Assembly: GCF_902859595.1 (NCBI RefSeq)
Contig: NZ_CADIJQ010000010.1
Location: 205,611 to 269,610, forward strand
From: Achromobacter kerstersii
Lineage (GTDB): Bacteria; Pseudomonadota; Gammaproteobacteria; Burkholderiales; Burkholderiaceae_B
Direction of reading: 5' to 3'
Length of the DNA: 64,000 nt
The first letter of the stretch is position 1. Each line of letters begins with the position of its first letter. Below, one piece after another: positions 50,366 through 59,007 of the stretch. Under the pieces are notes generated by a model that made no database searches, was not told the DNA's origin, and was given only the letters and a program-made list of their open reading frames with translations. Both the position numbers and the translations under genes were made by a program.

Positions 50366-51922
50366 TCAAGCGCTGGCCGCCGCCTTCACCTGCTGCGCCA
50401 GCGCCTTGCGATCCACCTTGCCCACGGCATTCTCCGGCAAGCGTTCAACCCACAGCACATCGCGCGGCACATAGATGCGGCCTAGTCCGGCCAGCACACT
50501 GGCCTGGATCTGCGCGCCTTCATCATCCCGGCCCGCAGCGCTCACCCTCGCGCCTTCTGATGCCTCCCCCTTGCGCTGCACGAAGATCACCGGCACTTCG
50601 CCCAAGTCTTCGTCGGGCGCGCCCACCACACAGCATGCAGCGACAAAGGGCAACCCGGTGACCACGCCTTCGATCAGCGCGGGCGACAGGTTTTCGCCGC
50701 CCCGGATGATCACGTCCTTGATGCGGCCGGTGATGCTCAGGTATCCGTCATCGTCAAAGCGCCCAAGGTCGCCCGTGCGCAGCAATTGCAGCGCGCCATC
50801 CTCACCGTTGTCTACGCCCAGATAGCCCAGCATCAGGCTGTCGCCCGCGATGCAGATTTCGCCTTCGCCACCGCGCGCGGCTTCGGTGCCATCGGGCAGG
50901 CGCAGCGTGACGCTTTGCCCCGCCAGCACCGTCCCCACCGTCCCGACACGGCGCGCCGCAGGCGGGTTCATGGTTGACGTGCATGTCGCTTCCGACAAGC
51001 CGTAGGACACCACCAGCGGGCAACCCAGAAAGGCTTCGATGCGCCGATGCAGCGCCTCGGTGATGGGCGCAGACCCGCAGCGGGCAAAGCGCAGGCCCGA
51101 CAAGCTTTGCGCATCGAACGCCAATTCCAGCATGCGCGCATACATGGTCGGCACGCCGGTGATGATGGTGGGCGCAAACGCGCGCAGCAGCCCTGGCATG
51201 TCGTCGGCGCGAAAGCGCCCCGCCAACGCCACGCTTGCGCCCGCCAGCAGCGGCGCGAAAATTTGATTGTTCAGCGCATTGGTGTGATGCAGCGGCATCA
51301 CGTGCAGCAAGCGGTCAGCAGGCGTCAGGGCCGTATGCGCCAGCACGCCGCGCGCATTGTTCGCCAGGCCCCGATGGCTCAGCAACACGCCCTTGGGGTT
51401 GCCCGTGCTGCCGGAGGTAAACAGCAGCAGACCCGGGGCGTCAGGGGCCAGTTCCACATCCAAACCCGCACCCGACTCCCACCCCATCCCCGCTTCGCCA
51501 TCCACGCGCGCCTGCGCCACCCGTGCCGCATCTAGCAGCCTGGACTGCGCCATTCCGCTCGCCTGCGCCGTGGCCGTGTTGGCGTCGTCGTGCACCATCC
51601 ACGTGAGCCCCACCGCCGTCACCCGGCGCGCGGTTTCTTCAACCGATAGCCGGGGCTCCAACGGGCAGGGGCACGCCCCCGCCACCATCACGCCCAGAAT
51701 CGTCAGCACCTGATCGAGCGACCGCTCCATCGCAATCGCCACGTAGCTGCCGGGCGCAACGCCCGCGGCGCGCAAGCCCGCGGCGATTTGCCCGACCCGG
51801 CGGTGCAAGCCGGCATACGTCAGCGTCTCGTCCGCCGTCACGATGGCGGGGCGCGCCGCCCATTCGGACTGACGCCATGCGCGCGAAAACGCCGCCACTA
51901 GCGTGGCATCGGCAATCGTCAT
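50366..51922 (-). CDS. AMP-dependent acyl-CoA synthetase/ligase
   Basis: A 518-residue ANL-superfamily ligase that activates an unidentified carboxylic acid to its CoA thioester. It has LLLFTSGSTGNPKGVLLSH near residue 170, VSYGLSEATCTSTMNPP near 305, LRTGDLGRFDDDGYLSITGRIKDVIIRGGENLSP near 385 (described by position) and the catalytic Lys in ENAVGKVDRKAL. It is last in the five-gene minus-strand operon. ATG 51922 follows TAGGAGACCGCC. Confidence 0.9.
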   Translation of the reverse strand: MTIADATLVAAFSRAWRQSEWAARPAIVTADETLTYAGLHRRVGQIAAGLRAAGVAPGSYVAIAMERSLDQVLTILGVMVAGACPCPLEPRLSVEETARRVTAVGLTWMVHDDANTATAQASGMAQSRLLDAARVAQARVDGEAGMGWESGAGLDVELAPDAPGLLLFTSGSTGNPKGVLLSHRGLANNARGVLAHTALTPADRLLHVMPLHHTNALNNQIFAPLLAGASVALAGRFRADDMPGLLRAFAPTIITGVPTMYARMLELAFDAQSLSGLRFARCGSAPITEALHRRIEAFLGCPLVVSYGLSEATCTSTMNPPAARRVGTVGTVLAGQSVTLRLPDGTEAARGGEGEICIAGDSLMLGYLGVDNGEDGALQLLRTGDLGRFDDDGYLSITGRIKDVIIRGGENLSPALIEGVVTGLPFVAACCVVGAPDEDLGEVPVIFVQRKGEASEGARVSAAGRDDEGAQIQASVLAGLGRIYVPRDVLWVERLPENAVGKVDRKALAQQVKAAASA

Positions 51923-51931
51923 GGCGGTCTC

Positions 51932-52666
51932 CTAGCGCAGCGCGACAGCGGCGTCGCGTTCGAACTGCCCGTCCGCGTCCAGCTCGCGCAACGCGCGGGC
52001 TTCGGCAGCGGTGGGCGGTTCCGATGGCGCGGCGCCCGTGGCGTCGAACTCAAAGCCCGTGCGCTCGCGCACTTCCGACAGGCTGGACTCCGGATGCCAC
52101 GATTGCAGCGCCAAGCGCCCGTCGCGCTTCACGAACACGGCGATCGGCGTCACCACCCCATGGAACCCGCCCCACGACGTCATAAAGTCCAGCTTCGGCA
52201 CGAAGGTGCGGCGCGAATGTTCCGTGCGCCACGTGCAGGCGCGACGGGCGGTGGGCAGCATCACCGCGCCGCCACCGCCGCCCGGCAAGCGCACCTTGGG
52301 TGCATGCCAGTCGCCAATGCAGGAGTTGTTCGCGCAGCCCGCGCCGTCGATCTGCGCCGCGCCCAGAAAGGTCAGGTCCATGCGGCCGCGCGTGCACAGG
52401 TCGTAGAAGTCTTCGTTGGAAAAGATCGACGCCGTGTGCTCGGCCAGCACCGGATCAGAGCTTGAAATGGGAATGTGCGAAGGGCGCGGGTTCACGCCGC
52501 CCGCCACGTTGATGTAGACGAAGTCCCAGTCGTAGGCGCGCTTGGCCAGCAGGCACGCCAACATCGGCATGGTGGAATTCACGCCGCTGAAGGTGATTTC
52601 ATCCGGGCGGATGAAGCGCGCCAGGTTCGTGACGATGTACGAAAAAGCCGACCATTGCTCAGCCAT
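51932..52666 (-). CDS. CoA-transferase-like beta subunit (GctB/IpdB type)
   Basis: A 244-residue protein of the glutaconate CoA-transferase/IpdB class: FSGVNSTMPMLACLLAKR near the start, VYINVAGGVNPRPSHIPISSSD near 50 and DLTFLGAAQIDGAGCANNSCIG near 95. In true class I CoA-transferases the beta subunit has a catalytic Glu in an E-x-G motif; here that segment reads NVAGG. A ring-opening hydrolase like IpdAB is therefore possible. ATG 52666 overlaps the alpha-subunit gene by 8 bp; AAGGGGG is upstream. Confidence 0.82.
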   Translation of the reverse strand: MAEQWSAFSYIVTNLARFIRPDEITFSGVNSTMPMLACLLAKRAYDWDFVYINVAGGVNPRPSHIPISSSDPVLAEHTASIFSNEDFYDLCTRGRMDLTFLGAAQIDGAGCANNSCIGDWHAPKVRLPGGGGGAVMLPTARRACTWRTEHSRRTFVPKLDFMTSWGGFHGVVTPIAVFVKRDGRLALQSWHPESSLSEVRERTGFEFDATGAAPSEPPTAAEARALRELDADGQFERDAAVALR

Positions 52667-53492
52667 GATTGCCCCCTTGCGCTTCCGGTGCGGCCGCCAG
52701 ATGCGCCGCCAGATCGCTGTTCTTGTCCATGTAGGATTCCACCGCCGGATAGTCGATGGCGTAGTCGGGCCAGCACGAACCCGGCCACGCACTGCCCGGC
52801 GCCACCGCGTAGGCCTGCACCATGAAGTACGGCACCAGCGTGGACTCCGGTTGCGCTTCGAACACGGCGCTGTCCACCACCTTCTCGGCCACCACCAGCA
52901 CGCTGCCCGCCGCGCGCGACATGATGCGGTCCCAATGCGCCGTGCCGTGCACGCGCACATTGCCCAGCGCATCCACTTCGGACGCCTGGATCACGGCGAA
53001 GTCCGGGCGGATGGCCGGCACCACATACGTCTTTTGTCCGCTGCCATAGGGGTCGTCCAGGCACGCCCAGCCATTCAATTCCGGCAAGCCGCTGCCGTGC
53101 AGGCCGCCGCAAGGCTGAAACGGCACGCCGAAGGCCGCCGCCCGCAGCCCCGCCGTCAGGCTGGCGCAGGCGTGTTCTTCCAGTTCGATTTCATGCCGTT
53201 CCACGGCGCGCCGATACCACGGCGCCAAACCGAAGTTGCCTTCCATGGCGACGATGCCTGCGCGCACGCGGCGCAACACGCCCGCGCGGCAAAGGATGTC
53301 TACGTCGTAACCCGGCGACTGCTTGATCAATTCCAGATCGCGCTTGCCCTGGCGAATCAGTTCACGCACGAACGCGAACGGCCCGCGATGCAGAAAGCTG
53401 CCGCCCAGCGCAATCGAGGCGCCGTTGGGCACCAACGCCGCCAGTTCCGCCACCGAGCACTGCTTGTTCTTTTGATTGAAACCCGAAGCCAT
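52659..53492 (-). CDS. CoA-transferase-like alpha subunit (GctA/IpdA type)
   Basis: A 277-residue partner of the overlapping beta-subunit gene. It has GASIALGGSFLHRGPFAFVRELIRQGKRDLELI at residues 24-56, EGNFGLAPWYRRAVERHEIELEEH near 103-126, and the ASEVDALGNVRVHG motif typical of CoA-transferase subunits. It either moves CoA between acids or, as for IpdAB, hydrolyses a cyclic CoA-thioester intermediate. GGGAGG lies 7 nt before the ATG. It follows the crotonase gene by 30 bp. Confidence 0.85.
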   Translation of the reverse strand: MASGFNQKNKQCSVAELAALVPNGASIALGGSFLHRGPFAFVRELIRQGKRDLELIKQSPGYDVDILCRAGVLRRVRAGIVAMEGNFGLAPWYRRAVERHEIELEEHACASLTAGLRAAAFGVPFQPCGGLHGSGLPELNGWACLDDPYGSGQKTYVVPAIRPDFAVIQASEVDALGNVRVHGTAHWDRIMSRAAGSVLVVAEKVVDSAVFEAQPESTLVPYFMVQAYAVAPGSAWPGSCWPDYAIDYPAVESYMDKNSDLAAHLAAAPEAQGGNHG

Positions 53493-53522
53493 TGTCTTCC
53501 TCCCTGCTGTTTGTTCTTGGCG

Positions 53523-54245
53523 TTAGCGCGCTTGCAGATAGGCGGCCACGCGGTCTTTCAAACCGGGCGCGGCAGCGGACCGCACCAGCCGCGCCAGATC
53601 GGCGTCCGGCGATTCCTGCGACAGCGCGGCATACAACTGCGCACGGCTAGCGTCCGTCAACGCGGCTGCGGTGTCGGCCGCCTGCTGCTCGATCTCCGCC
53701 CATTCCTGCGCCACGGCCAGCCGCGTGGCGAAGCCGTCGCGCAAAGCTTCTTCCGCGCTAAAGGTCGCCGCTTGCTCCAGCACCGCGCGCGCGCGCTCGG
53801 CGCCCACCAGCGCGGCAAAGCGGCGCGTGCCCAGCACCAATCCGAACTTCAGGCCCGGCATGCGGAACGTAGCGTCCGGTGCGCTGACGCGCCATTTGCA
53901 GGCGCCAAACAGATCCACGCCTGCGCCAAAATTACGGCCATGCGCCAGCGCCACCGTCAGGCAGGGTGAGCCCGCCAGACGTTGCAGCAAGGTTTCGATG
54001 CGCACGAAGCGCAGCAACAGATCGCCTTCGCTTTGCGTTTGCCAATCGCCAAAATCAAACCCCGCGCTGAAGTTCTTGCCTTCACCCTTCAGCACGATCA
54101 GCTTGGCGCCTTGCGCTTCGGCATCGTCCAGCGCCGAGATCAGCGCTTCCACCAAATCGGCAGACAGCGCGTTCATTTTTTCAGCGCGCGTCAGGGTCAG
54201 CACATGGCGCGCGTCTTGCTTGTCGATACGCAGAACGGCGCTCAT
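53523..54245 (-). CDS. Enoyl-CoA hydratase/isomerase family protein (crotonase) with altered active site
   Basis: A 240-residue crotonase-fold protein. The oxyanion-hole segment FSAGFDFGDW is clear. At the two positions where hydratases have catalytic Glu, however, the sequence reads GRNFGAGVDLFGACKW and MPGLKFGLVLGTRR, with neither Glu evident. Chemistry other than simple hydration, such as isomerisation, hydrolysis or decarboxylation of a CoA thioester, should be considered. It overlaps the CaiB-type gene by 4 bp. Confidence 0.85.
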   Translation of the reverse strand: MSAVLRIDKQDARHVLTLTRAEKMNALSADLVEALISALDDAEAQGAKLIVLKGEGKNFSAGFDFGDWQTQSEGDLLLRFVRIETLLQRLAGSPCLTVALAHGRNFGAGVDLFGACKWRVSAPDATFRMPGLKFGLVLGTRRFAALVGAERARAVLEQAATFSAEEALRDGFATRLAVAQEWAEIEQQAADTAAALTDASRAQLYAALSQESPDADLARLVRSAAAPGLKDRVAAYLQAR

Positions 54246-55411
54246 GCCTGGCCTCCCTGCTTGGCGGCGCGCAATGCGCCCAGCACTTCGTCGTTGTGCT
54301 CGCCCAGCGCAGGCGGACGCAGCCGCAGCGCCGTCGTCTGGCCGTCAAAGCGCACGGGCAGGCCGAAGGTGCGGGTCTGCACGCCGTTGGGCAATTCCAC
54401 CGGCTGCACCCAGCCCATGTGTTCGACTTGCGGGTCGGCCAGCACTTCGGAATACGTGTTGATGGGCGCGCACGGCACGCCTGCCGCGCGAAAGCGCGAC
54501 AACCAGGTCTGGGCATCATCGCCGGCGAAGATCGTTTCCAGAATTTCCCGCAGCGCCGTCTGGTTGCGCGCGCGTGCGCTGGTGTCGGTAAAGCGCGGGT
54601 CAGCCAGCAGGTCTTCACGGCCCACCGTGACGCACACGGCCTTCCACAAGGCCTGATTGCCCGCGGCCATGCCGAAGTAACCGCCCTGGCAGCGAAACGC
54701 CTGATACGGCGCATTGCGCGGATGCGCGGAACCCAGCTTGACGGGGTCTTTGCCGCTGCCGAAGAACTCTGACGTTTGCAACGCGGCGATGCCCAGCGTG
54801 GCGCCCAACATCGGCACGTCGATATGCGTGCCCTGCCCGCTGGCCTGCGCCGCGCGCAAGGCCGAGGCAATGGCGAACGCGCCATACAGGCCCGCTGAAA
54901 AATCCGCCACCGGCACGCCGCATTTAACGGGTTCACCGCCGGCTTCGCCCGTCACGCTCATGATGCCGCTCATGGCCTGGATGGTCAGGTCGAAACCGCC
55001 TTCCTGCGAGCGCGGGCCGGATTGGCCGTACGCCGAGATCGAGCAGTACACGAGCTTGGGATTGGCTTCGCGCAATTGCGCATAGCCCAGGCCCAGACGG
55101 TCCATCACGCCGGGGCGGTTGTTTTCGATCAGCACGTCCACGGTTTGCGCCAGCTCGCGCGCCAGCGCCAGGTCGGCCGGGTCTTTCAGGTTCAGCGTCA
55201 CCGACTTCTTGTTGCGGTTCAGCGACGCGAAGTTCTCGCTATAGCCATCGGAAATGGGCGGCCAGCTACGCAGCGTGTCGCCGCCTTCCGGGTTTTCAAC
55301 CTTGATCACGTCGGCGCCCATATCCGCCAACAACATGCCGCAAAACGGTCCCGCCGCGACATTGCAAATTTCCAGCACGGTGATGCCGGTAAGTGCCGAA
55401 CTGGGTGTCAT
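54242..55411 (-). CDS. CaiB/BaiF family (class III) CoA-transferase
   Basis: A 389-residue class III CoA-transferase that forms the CoA ester of a carboxylic acid using a donor such as succinyl-CoA. It begins GITVLEICNVAAGPFCGMLLADMGADVIKVE (position 7 onward). The catalytic Asp is in GGFDLTIQAMSG near 160, with KCGVPVADFSAGLYG near 185. It is the first gene of the five-gene operon. ATG 55411 follows GAGAGGTCAGAC. The operon also encodes an AMP-type ligase, so two routes of CoA activation coexist. Confidence 0.9.
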   Translation of the reverse strand: MTPSSALTGITVLEICNVAAGPFCGMLLADMGADVIKVENPEGGDTLRSWPPISDGYSENFASLNRNKKSVTLNLKDPADLALARELAQTVDVLIENNRPGVMDRLGLGYAQLREANPKLVYCSISAYGQSGPRSQEGGFDLTIQAMSGIMSVTGEAGGEPVKCGVPVADFSAGLYGAFAIASALRAAQASGQGTHIDVPMLGATLGIAALQTSEFFGSGKDPVKLGSAHPRNAPYQAFRCQGGYFGMAAGNQALWKAVCVTVGREDLLADPRFTDTSARARNQTALREILETIFAGDDAQTWLSRFRAAGVPCAPINTYSEVLADPQVEHMGWVQPVELPNGVQTRTFGLPVRFDGQTTALRLRPPALGEHNDEVLGALRAAKQGGQA

Positions 55412-55432
55412 GTCTGACCTCTCGTTATGAAA

Positions 55433-55447
55433 ATTCAATATTTGGGA
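55433..55447. promoter_or_regulatory. Weak copy of the IclR-type operator near the CoA operon start
   Basis: ATTCAATATTTGGGA shares the core AATATTT-x-GGA with the operators at 55621 and 59008; its left half is degenerate. It lies just downstream of the TATAAT of the minus-strand promoter, where a bound repressor would block transcription. Confidence 0.4.
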
Positions 55448-55620
55448 TGCGAAAAATATTATAAGAGCGCGGCTTTCTGGATGGCATCATGCCCGGCGAG
55501 CGGTGGGCCGCCGTGGCGTTTACCGCGTGAATCCTAGTGCAATCCCTAGGTGCCGCGCTTAATTGTTGACCAGCATATCACCGTGTGGAATTCTAGGTAA
55601 ACCATTTATTGGAATTCGAG

Positions 55621-55635
55621 TCCTATATTTTAGGA
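55621..55635. promoter_or_regulatory. IclR-type operator upstream of the Bug gene
   Basis: TCCTATATTTTAGGA is a 6+3+6 inverted repeat with one mismatch. It differs at only two positions from the perfect palindrome just upstream of the iclR-type gene (59008-59022). It lies 89 bp before the Bug start codon. Confidence 0.6.
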
Positions 55636-55723
55636 TTTATAAAAACGGACCGCAGCCAAGCAAACGCCCGCCAACGCGGCGCCGGCTCGCGCATGACGGC
55701 CCGATCACACCAAGGAGACTTTC

Positions 55724-56689
55724 ATGAAGCAGACGTGGCGCATTGCCCTCGCGGGCGCCGTCCTGGCGTTGGCCGCCGGACCCGTATCGGCGCAAGCCTG
55801 GCCCGCCAAACCCGTACGCATGGTGGTGCCGTTCCCGCCGGGCGGGGCCACGGATGCCGCGGCCCGCATCTACGCGCAACACCTGGGCGACTTCCTGGGC
55901 CAAGGCGTTGTCGTTGAAAACAAGGCGGGCGCGGGCGGTGAGATCGGCGCTGAATACGTGGCCAAGTCTGCGCCCGACGGCTACACGCTGCTGATGGGCG
56001 CGGTGGGCAGCCATGCCATCCACGCCGCCATGCCAGACAAGCCCGGCTATGACTTCGCCACCGCGTTCGTGGGCGTGTCCATGGCCACCAGCATGCCCAT
56101 GGCCGTGGCCGTCAACAGCAAGGTGCCGGCCAACAACGTGCAGGAACTGATTGCGCTGGCCAAGAGCAAACCCGGCACGATCACGTTCGGGTCTGCCGGC
56201 CCCGGCACCTCGCAGCACATGGCGGGCGAGCTGTTCCAGGTGGTGACGGGCACCAAGCTCATGCACGTGCCGTATCGCGGCAGCGGCCCCGCCATCACCG
56301 ATTTGCTGGGCGGCCAGATCGACATGGTGATCGAGACCCTGCCCGCGCTGCTGCCGCAAGTGGCCAGCGGCAAGATCCGGCTGCTGGGCGTCACCACCGC
56401 CACCCGCGCCACGGCGCTGCCTGATCTGCCCACGCTGATGGAGCAAGGCGTGAAAGACTATTCCGTCGCCACCGCCTACGCGCTGCTGGCGCCGGCCGGC
56501 ACGCCGCCCGCGGTGGTCGACAAGCTGTCGGCCGGCATGCAGAAGGCCGCCGCGATGGCGTCGGTGCAACAGGCCGCGCTAAAGCTGGGCGCGGACGCCG
56601 TGGCCACCTCCCCCGCTGACACCAGCCGCGTGCTGAAGCAGGAAGTGGCGCGCTGGGGCGATGTGGTGCGGATGTCGGCGGCGAAATGA
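55724..56689 (+). CDS. Bug/TctC-family periplasmic solute-binding protein
   Basis: A 321-residue periplasmic receptor: signal peptide ending AAGPVSA near residue 23, then RMVVPFPPGGATDAAAR, VVENKAGAGGEIGAEYVAK, GTITFGSAGPGTSQHMAGELF and VPYRGSGPAITDLLGG, all typical Bug motifs. It probably binds the carboxylate that the divergent CoA operon degrades. AGGAGA lies about 10 nt before the ATG. The FAD-protein gene overlaps its stop by 4 bp. Confidence 0.92.
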   Translation: MKQTWRIALAGAVLALAAGPVSAQAWPAKPVRMVVPFPPGGATDAAARIYAQHLGDFLGQGVVVENKAGAGGEIGAEYVAKSAPDGYTLLMGAVGSHAIHAAMPDKPGYDFATAFVGVSMATSMPMAVAVNSKVPANNVQELIALAKSKPGTITFGSAGPGTSQHMAGELFQVVTGTKLMHVPYRGSGPAITDLLGGQIDMVIETLPALLPQVASGKIRLLGVTTATRATALPDLPTLMEQGVKDYSVATAYALLAPAGTPPAVVDKLSAGMQKAAAMASVQQAALKLGADAVATSPADTSRVLKQEVARWGDVVRMSAAK

Positions 56690-58326
56690 CGACCGGCATG
56701 ATGCAACACGCAGACCTAGCCATCGTGGGCGGCGGCTCCGTGGCCGTCAGCTTTCTGTACCAGTTTCTGCTGTCGACGGAATCGGCGGACGCGCGCCGTC
56801 CGCTGACGATCGCGCTGTTCGAACCGCAAGCCGAGCCTGGCCCGGGCGGCGCGTATCAGGACGACTTGCCCAGCAATCTGCTCAACATCCCGGCCGGCAA
56901 TATGTCGGCGCGGGCAGACCAGCGGATGGACTTCGTCGAGTGGCTGCGCGGGCAGGATGCCGAGTGGCTGCGTGGCTATGGCGTTCAAGCCATTGCGCCG
57001 TCGGACTTTCTGCCGCGCCCCCTGTTCGGCGCGTACTTGCGCGATGTGTACGCGCGCTGCCAGACGCTGGCGCGGGCGCTGGGCGTGTCGCTTGCGCATG
57101 TGCCACAGCGGGTGCAACGCGTGTCGCCCTTGCCTGATGGCGGGATGCGTATCGAGCCGGATCAAGGCGCGCCTTGGCAGGCCCGCTACGCGGTGCTGTG
57201 CAATGGCAACCTGCCCTCGCAAGCGTTTCCCCACTTGCAGGATGCGCCGGGGTATTTCAACAGCCCCTATCCCGTCGCGGAATTGGCGCGCGGCATCCAG
57301 CCGGATGCCTCCGTGTGCATCGTTGGCACCAGCCTTAGCGCGGTGGACGCTATCGCGGCGTTGACGCGCTCGGGCCATCGCGGCCCGATCCTGTGCGTGT
57401 CGCGCAATGGGCGGCTGCCGTCGGTGCGCAGTCCGCACAATCAGCCGCCGGCCGCACTGCGCCACTTAAGCCGCGACGGCGCACGGCAACTGGCGGCAGA
57501 CCATGGTGGCGCACTATCAGTAGAAGTGATTCTGCGCGCGTTGCAAGATGAAGTGCGCGCCATGAACGGCGCGCTGGATGCGGACGACGTGTTGGGCTTG
57601 GCCGCTGATGCGCACACCGCGCTGGACGACGAGATACGCCGATCATCAGGCGCCGCGCGCCCCTGGCAAGCCGTGGCGGCCGCCACCAACGCGGCGGTGG
57701 ATCAGATCTGGCATCTGATGCCGGACGCCGAGCGTCATCTGTTCCATTCGCGTTTTCGGTCATTGTGGATGGCGCGGCGCGCTACCTTCCCGATGCGCAA
57801 CGCGCTCACCCTGCAAGCCTTGTTCAAGAGCGGCCAGCTGCAAGTGCGTGCAGGCTATCGGGATACGCGTTACGACCCGGCCGACGGCCAGTTCCATACG
57901 CGGCTGCGTGAGGAGCAAGCAGACACCACCACGCGCAGCCCTTATCTGATCAACGCCACCAGCTTCTCGGTGGATGCCGCGCGCACCGGCGACCCACTGA
58001 TCTCAGCCTTGCTGCGCGAGGGCCACGCATGCGCCGACCCATTCGGCGGCATGGCATTGGACTACGACACGGGTTGCGTGAAAACGGCGCATGGCGCCGT
58101 GCTGCGTCAGCTATCGGTGCTGGGCAGCCTGGCGGGCGGCACGTACTTCTGGACCACGTCCATGGATGTGAACGCGCGGCTGGCGCAAGATCAGGCGCAG
58201 CGCATCGCTGCCGCACTGACGCAGCCCGTGCCGCTTATTGATCCAGATAGCCGCGCCGATATCCCATCCCCTGAGAGATGGACTGCGCACAGGCCGACAC
58301 ATCCGGCGCCAGCTGCTTCATCCTAG
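56686..58326 (+). CDS. FAD/NAD(P)-binding protein of the NAD_binding_9 type, function unknown
   Basis: A 546-residue putative flavoprotein. The dinucleotide-binding motif is at residues 11-22 (IVGGGSVAVSFL), with a second Rossmann motif near 205 (VCIVGTSLSAVDAIAAL). GPGGAYQDDLPSNLLNIPAGNMS is the conserved family segment, described by position near 50. Related proteins are poorly characterised. Its operon with the Bug gene suggests oxidation of the imported compound or a derivative. The 3' end overlaps the convergent iclR-type gene by 92 bp; both reading frames look intact there. Confidence 0.8.
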   Translation: MTTGMMQHADLAIVGGGSVAVSFLYQFLLSTESADARRPLTIALFEPQAEPGPGGAYQDDLPSNLLNIPAGNMSARADQRMDFVEWLRGQDAEWLRGYGVQAIAPSDFLPRPLFGAYLRDVYARCQTLARALGVSLAHVPQRVQRVSPLPDGGMRIEPDQGAPWQARYAVLCNGNLPSQAFPHLQDAPGYFNSPYPVAELARGIQPDASVCIVGTSLSAVDAIAALTRSGHRGPILCVSRNGRLPSVRSPHNQPPAALRHLSRDGARQLAADHGGALSVEVILRALQDEVRAMNGALDADDVLGLAADAHTALDDEIRRSSGAARPWQAVAAATNAAVDQIWHLMPDAERHLFHSRFRSLWMARRATFPMRNALTLQALFKSGQLQVRAGYRDTRYDPADGQFHTRLREEQADTTTRSPYLINATSFSVDAARTGDPLISALLREGHACADPFGGMALDYDTGCVKTAHGAVLRQLSVLGSLAGGTYFWTTSMDVNARLAQDQAQRIAAALTQPVPLIDPDSRADIPSPERWTAHRPTHPAPAASS

Positions 58327-58999
58327 CGGCGCTCAGGCGGTCAAGCGGGCCAGAAATGCCCACGGCCGCCACGGGCTGGTCCAGGCTGTTGAACAGCGTC
58401 ACGGCCAGCCCGCCCACGCCCTCGCGCCATTCGCCGCGATTCACGGCGTAACCGGCGCGGGCAATCTTGCGCAGTTCATCTTTCAGCAAGGGCATGGAAA
58501 CGATCGTGGACGGCGTGTGGCGCACCAGCTGCTCGGCGTAACGCTCCACATAGCCTTCAGGCTGATAGGCCAGCAGCGCCTTGCCGGTGGCCACCGCATA
58601 CGCCGGCGCGCGCCCGCCCACCATCGAGTACGCTCGGATGGGCTGCGGGCTGTCGATCTTGTCCACGTAGACCACATCAAACCCATCCAGCACCGACAAG
58701 TGCACGGTCTCGCCCGTTTGATCGGCCAGCGTGCGCATGAAGGGCGCGGCCAGCTTGCGCACGTCCAGCTGCGCCAACTGGCGGGCCGCCAATTCAAACA
58801 GGCGCACCGCACCGCGATAGCCGCCGCCGTCGTCGTCTTTGATGACGTAGCCCGCGTGGATCAGCGTCTGCAACGTGCGATGCGTGTTGCTGCGCGTGAG
58901 CCCGACCCGGGCGGCCAGCGCGTCGATGGTGCGCGGCGGATTGTCCACATCGGTCACCGCCTCCAAAACCATCAATCCCTTGAGCAGCGTCTTGTCCAT
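58235..58999 (-). CDS. IclR-family regulator
   Basis: A 254-residue regulator of standard length. The N-terminal winged helix (LMVLEAVTDVDNPPRTIDAL, then RVGLTRSNTHRTLQTLIHAGYV) is followed by the IclR effector domain (VHLSVLDGFDVVYVDKIDS, AYAVATGKALLAY, GYAVNRGEWREGVGGLAV). A perfect palindrome lies 9-23 bp before its start, and the same motif occurs in the control region of the CoA operon and Bug gene. It is therefore the likely local regulator of both and of itself. Confidence 0.92.
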   Translation of the reverse strand: MDKTLLKGLMVLEAVTDVDNPPRTIDALAARVGLTRSNTHRTLQTLIHAGYVIKDDDGGGYRGAVRLFELAARQLAQLDVRKLAAPFMRTLADQTGETVHLSVLDGFDVVYVDKIDSPQPIRAYSMVGGRAPAYAVATGKALLAYQPEGYVERYAEQLVRHTPSTIVSMPLLKDELRKIARAGYAVNRGEWREGVGGLAVTLFNSLDQPVAAVGISGPLDRLSAARMKQLAPDVSACAQSISQGMGYRRGYLDQ

Positions 59000-59007
59000 C
59001 TTGATTT

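Larger units (their letters stand above)
55412..55723. promoter_or_regulatory. Divergent control region of the CoA operon and the Bug gene
   Basis: These 312 bp lie between the minus-strand caiB-type gene and the plus-strand Bug gene. A perfect TATAAT for the minus-strand promoter is at 55458-55463 (read on the minus strand), with a poor -35. Two copies of the putative IclR motif flank the region: 55433-55447 next to caiB and 55621-55635 nearer the Bug gene. CCTAG-N8-CTAGG at 55532-55549 is a further dyad. Confidence 0.6.
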
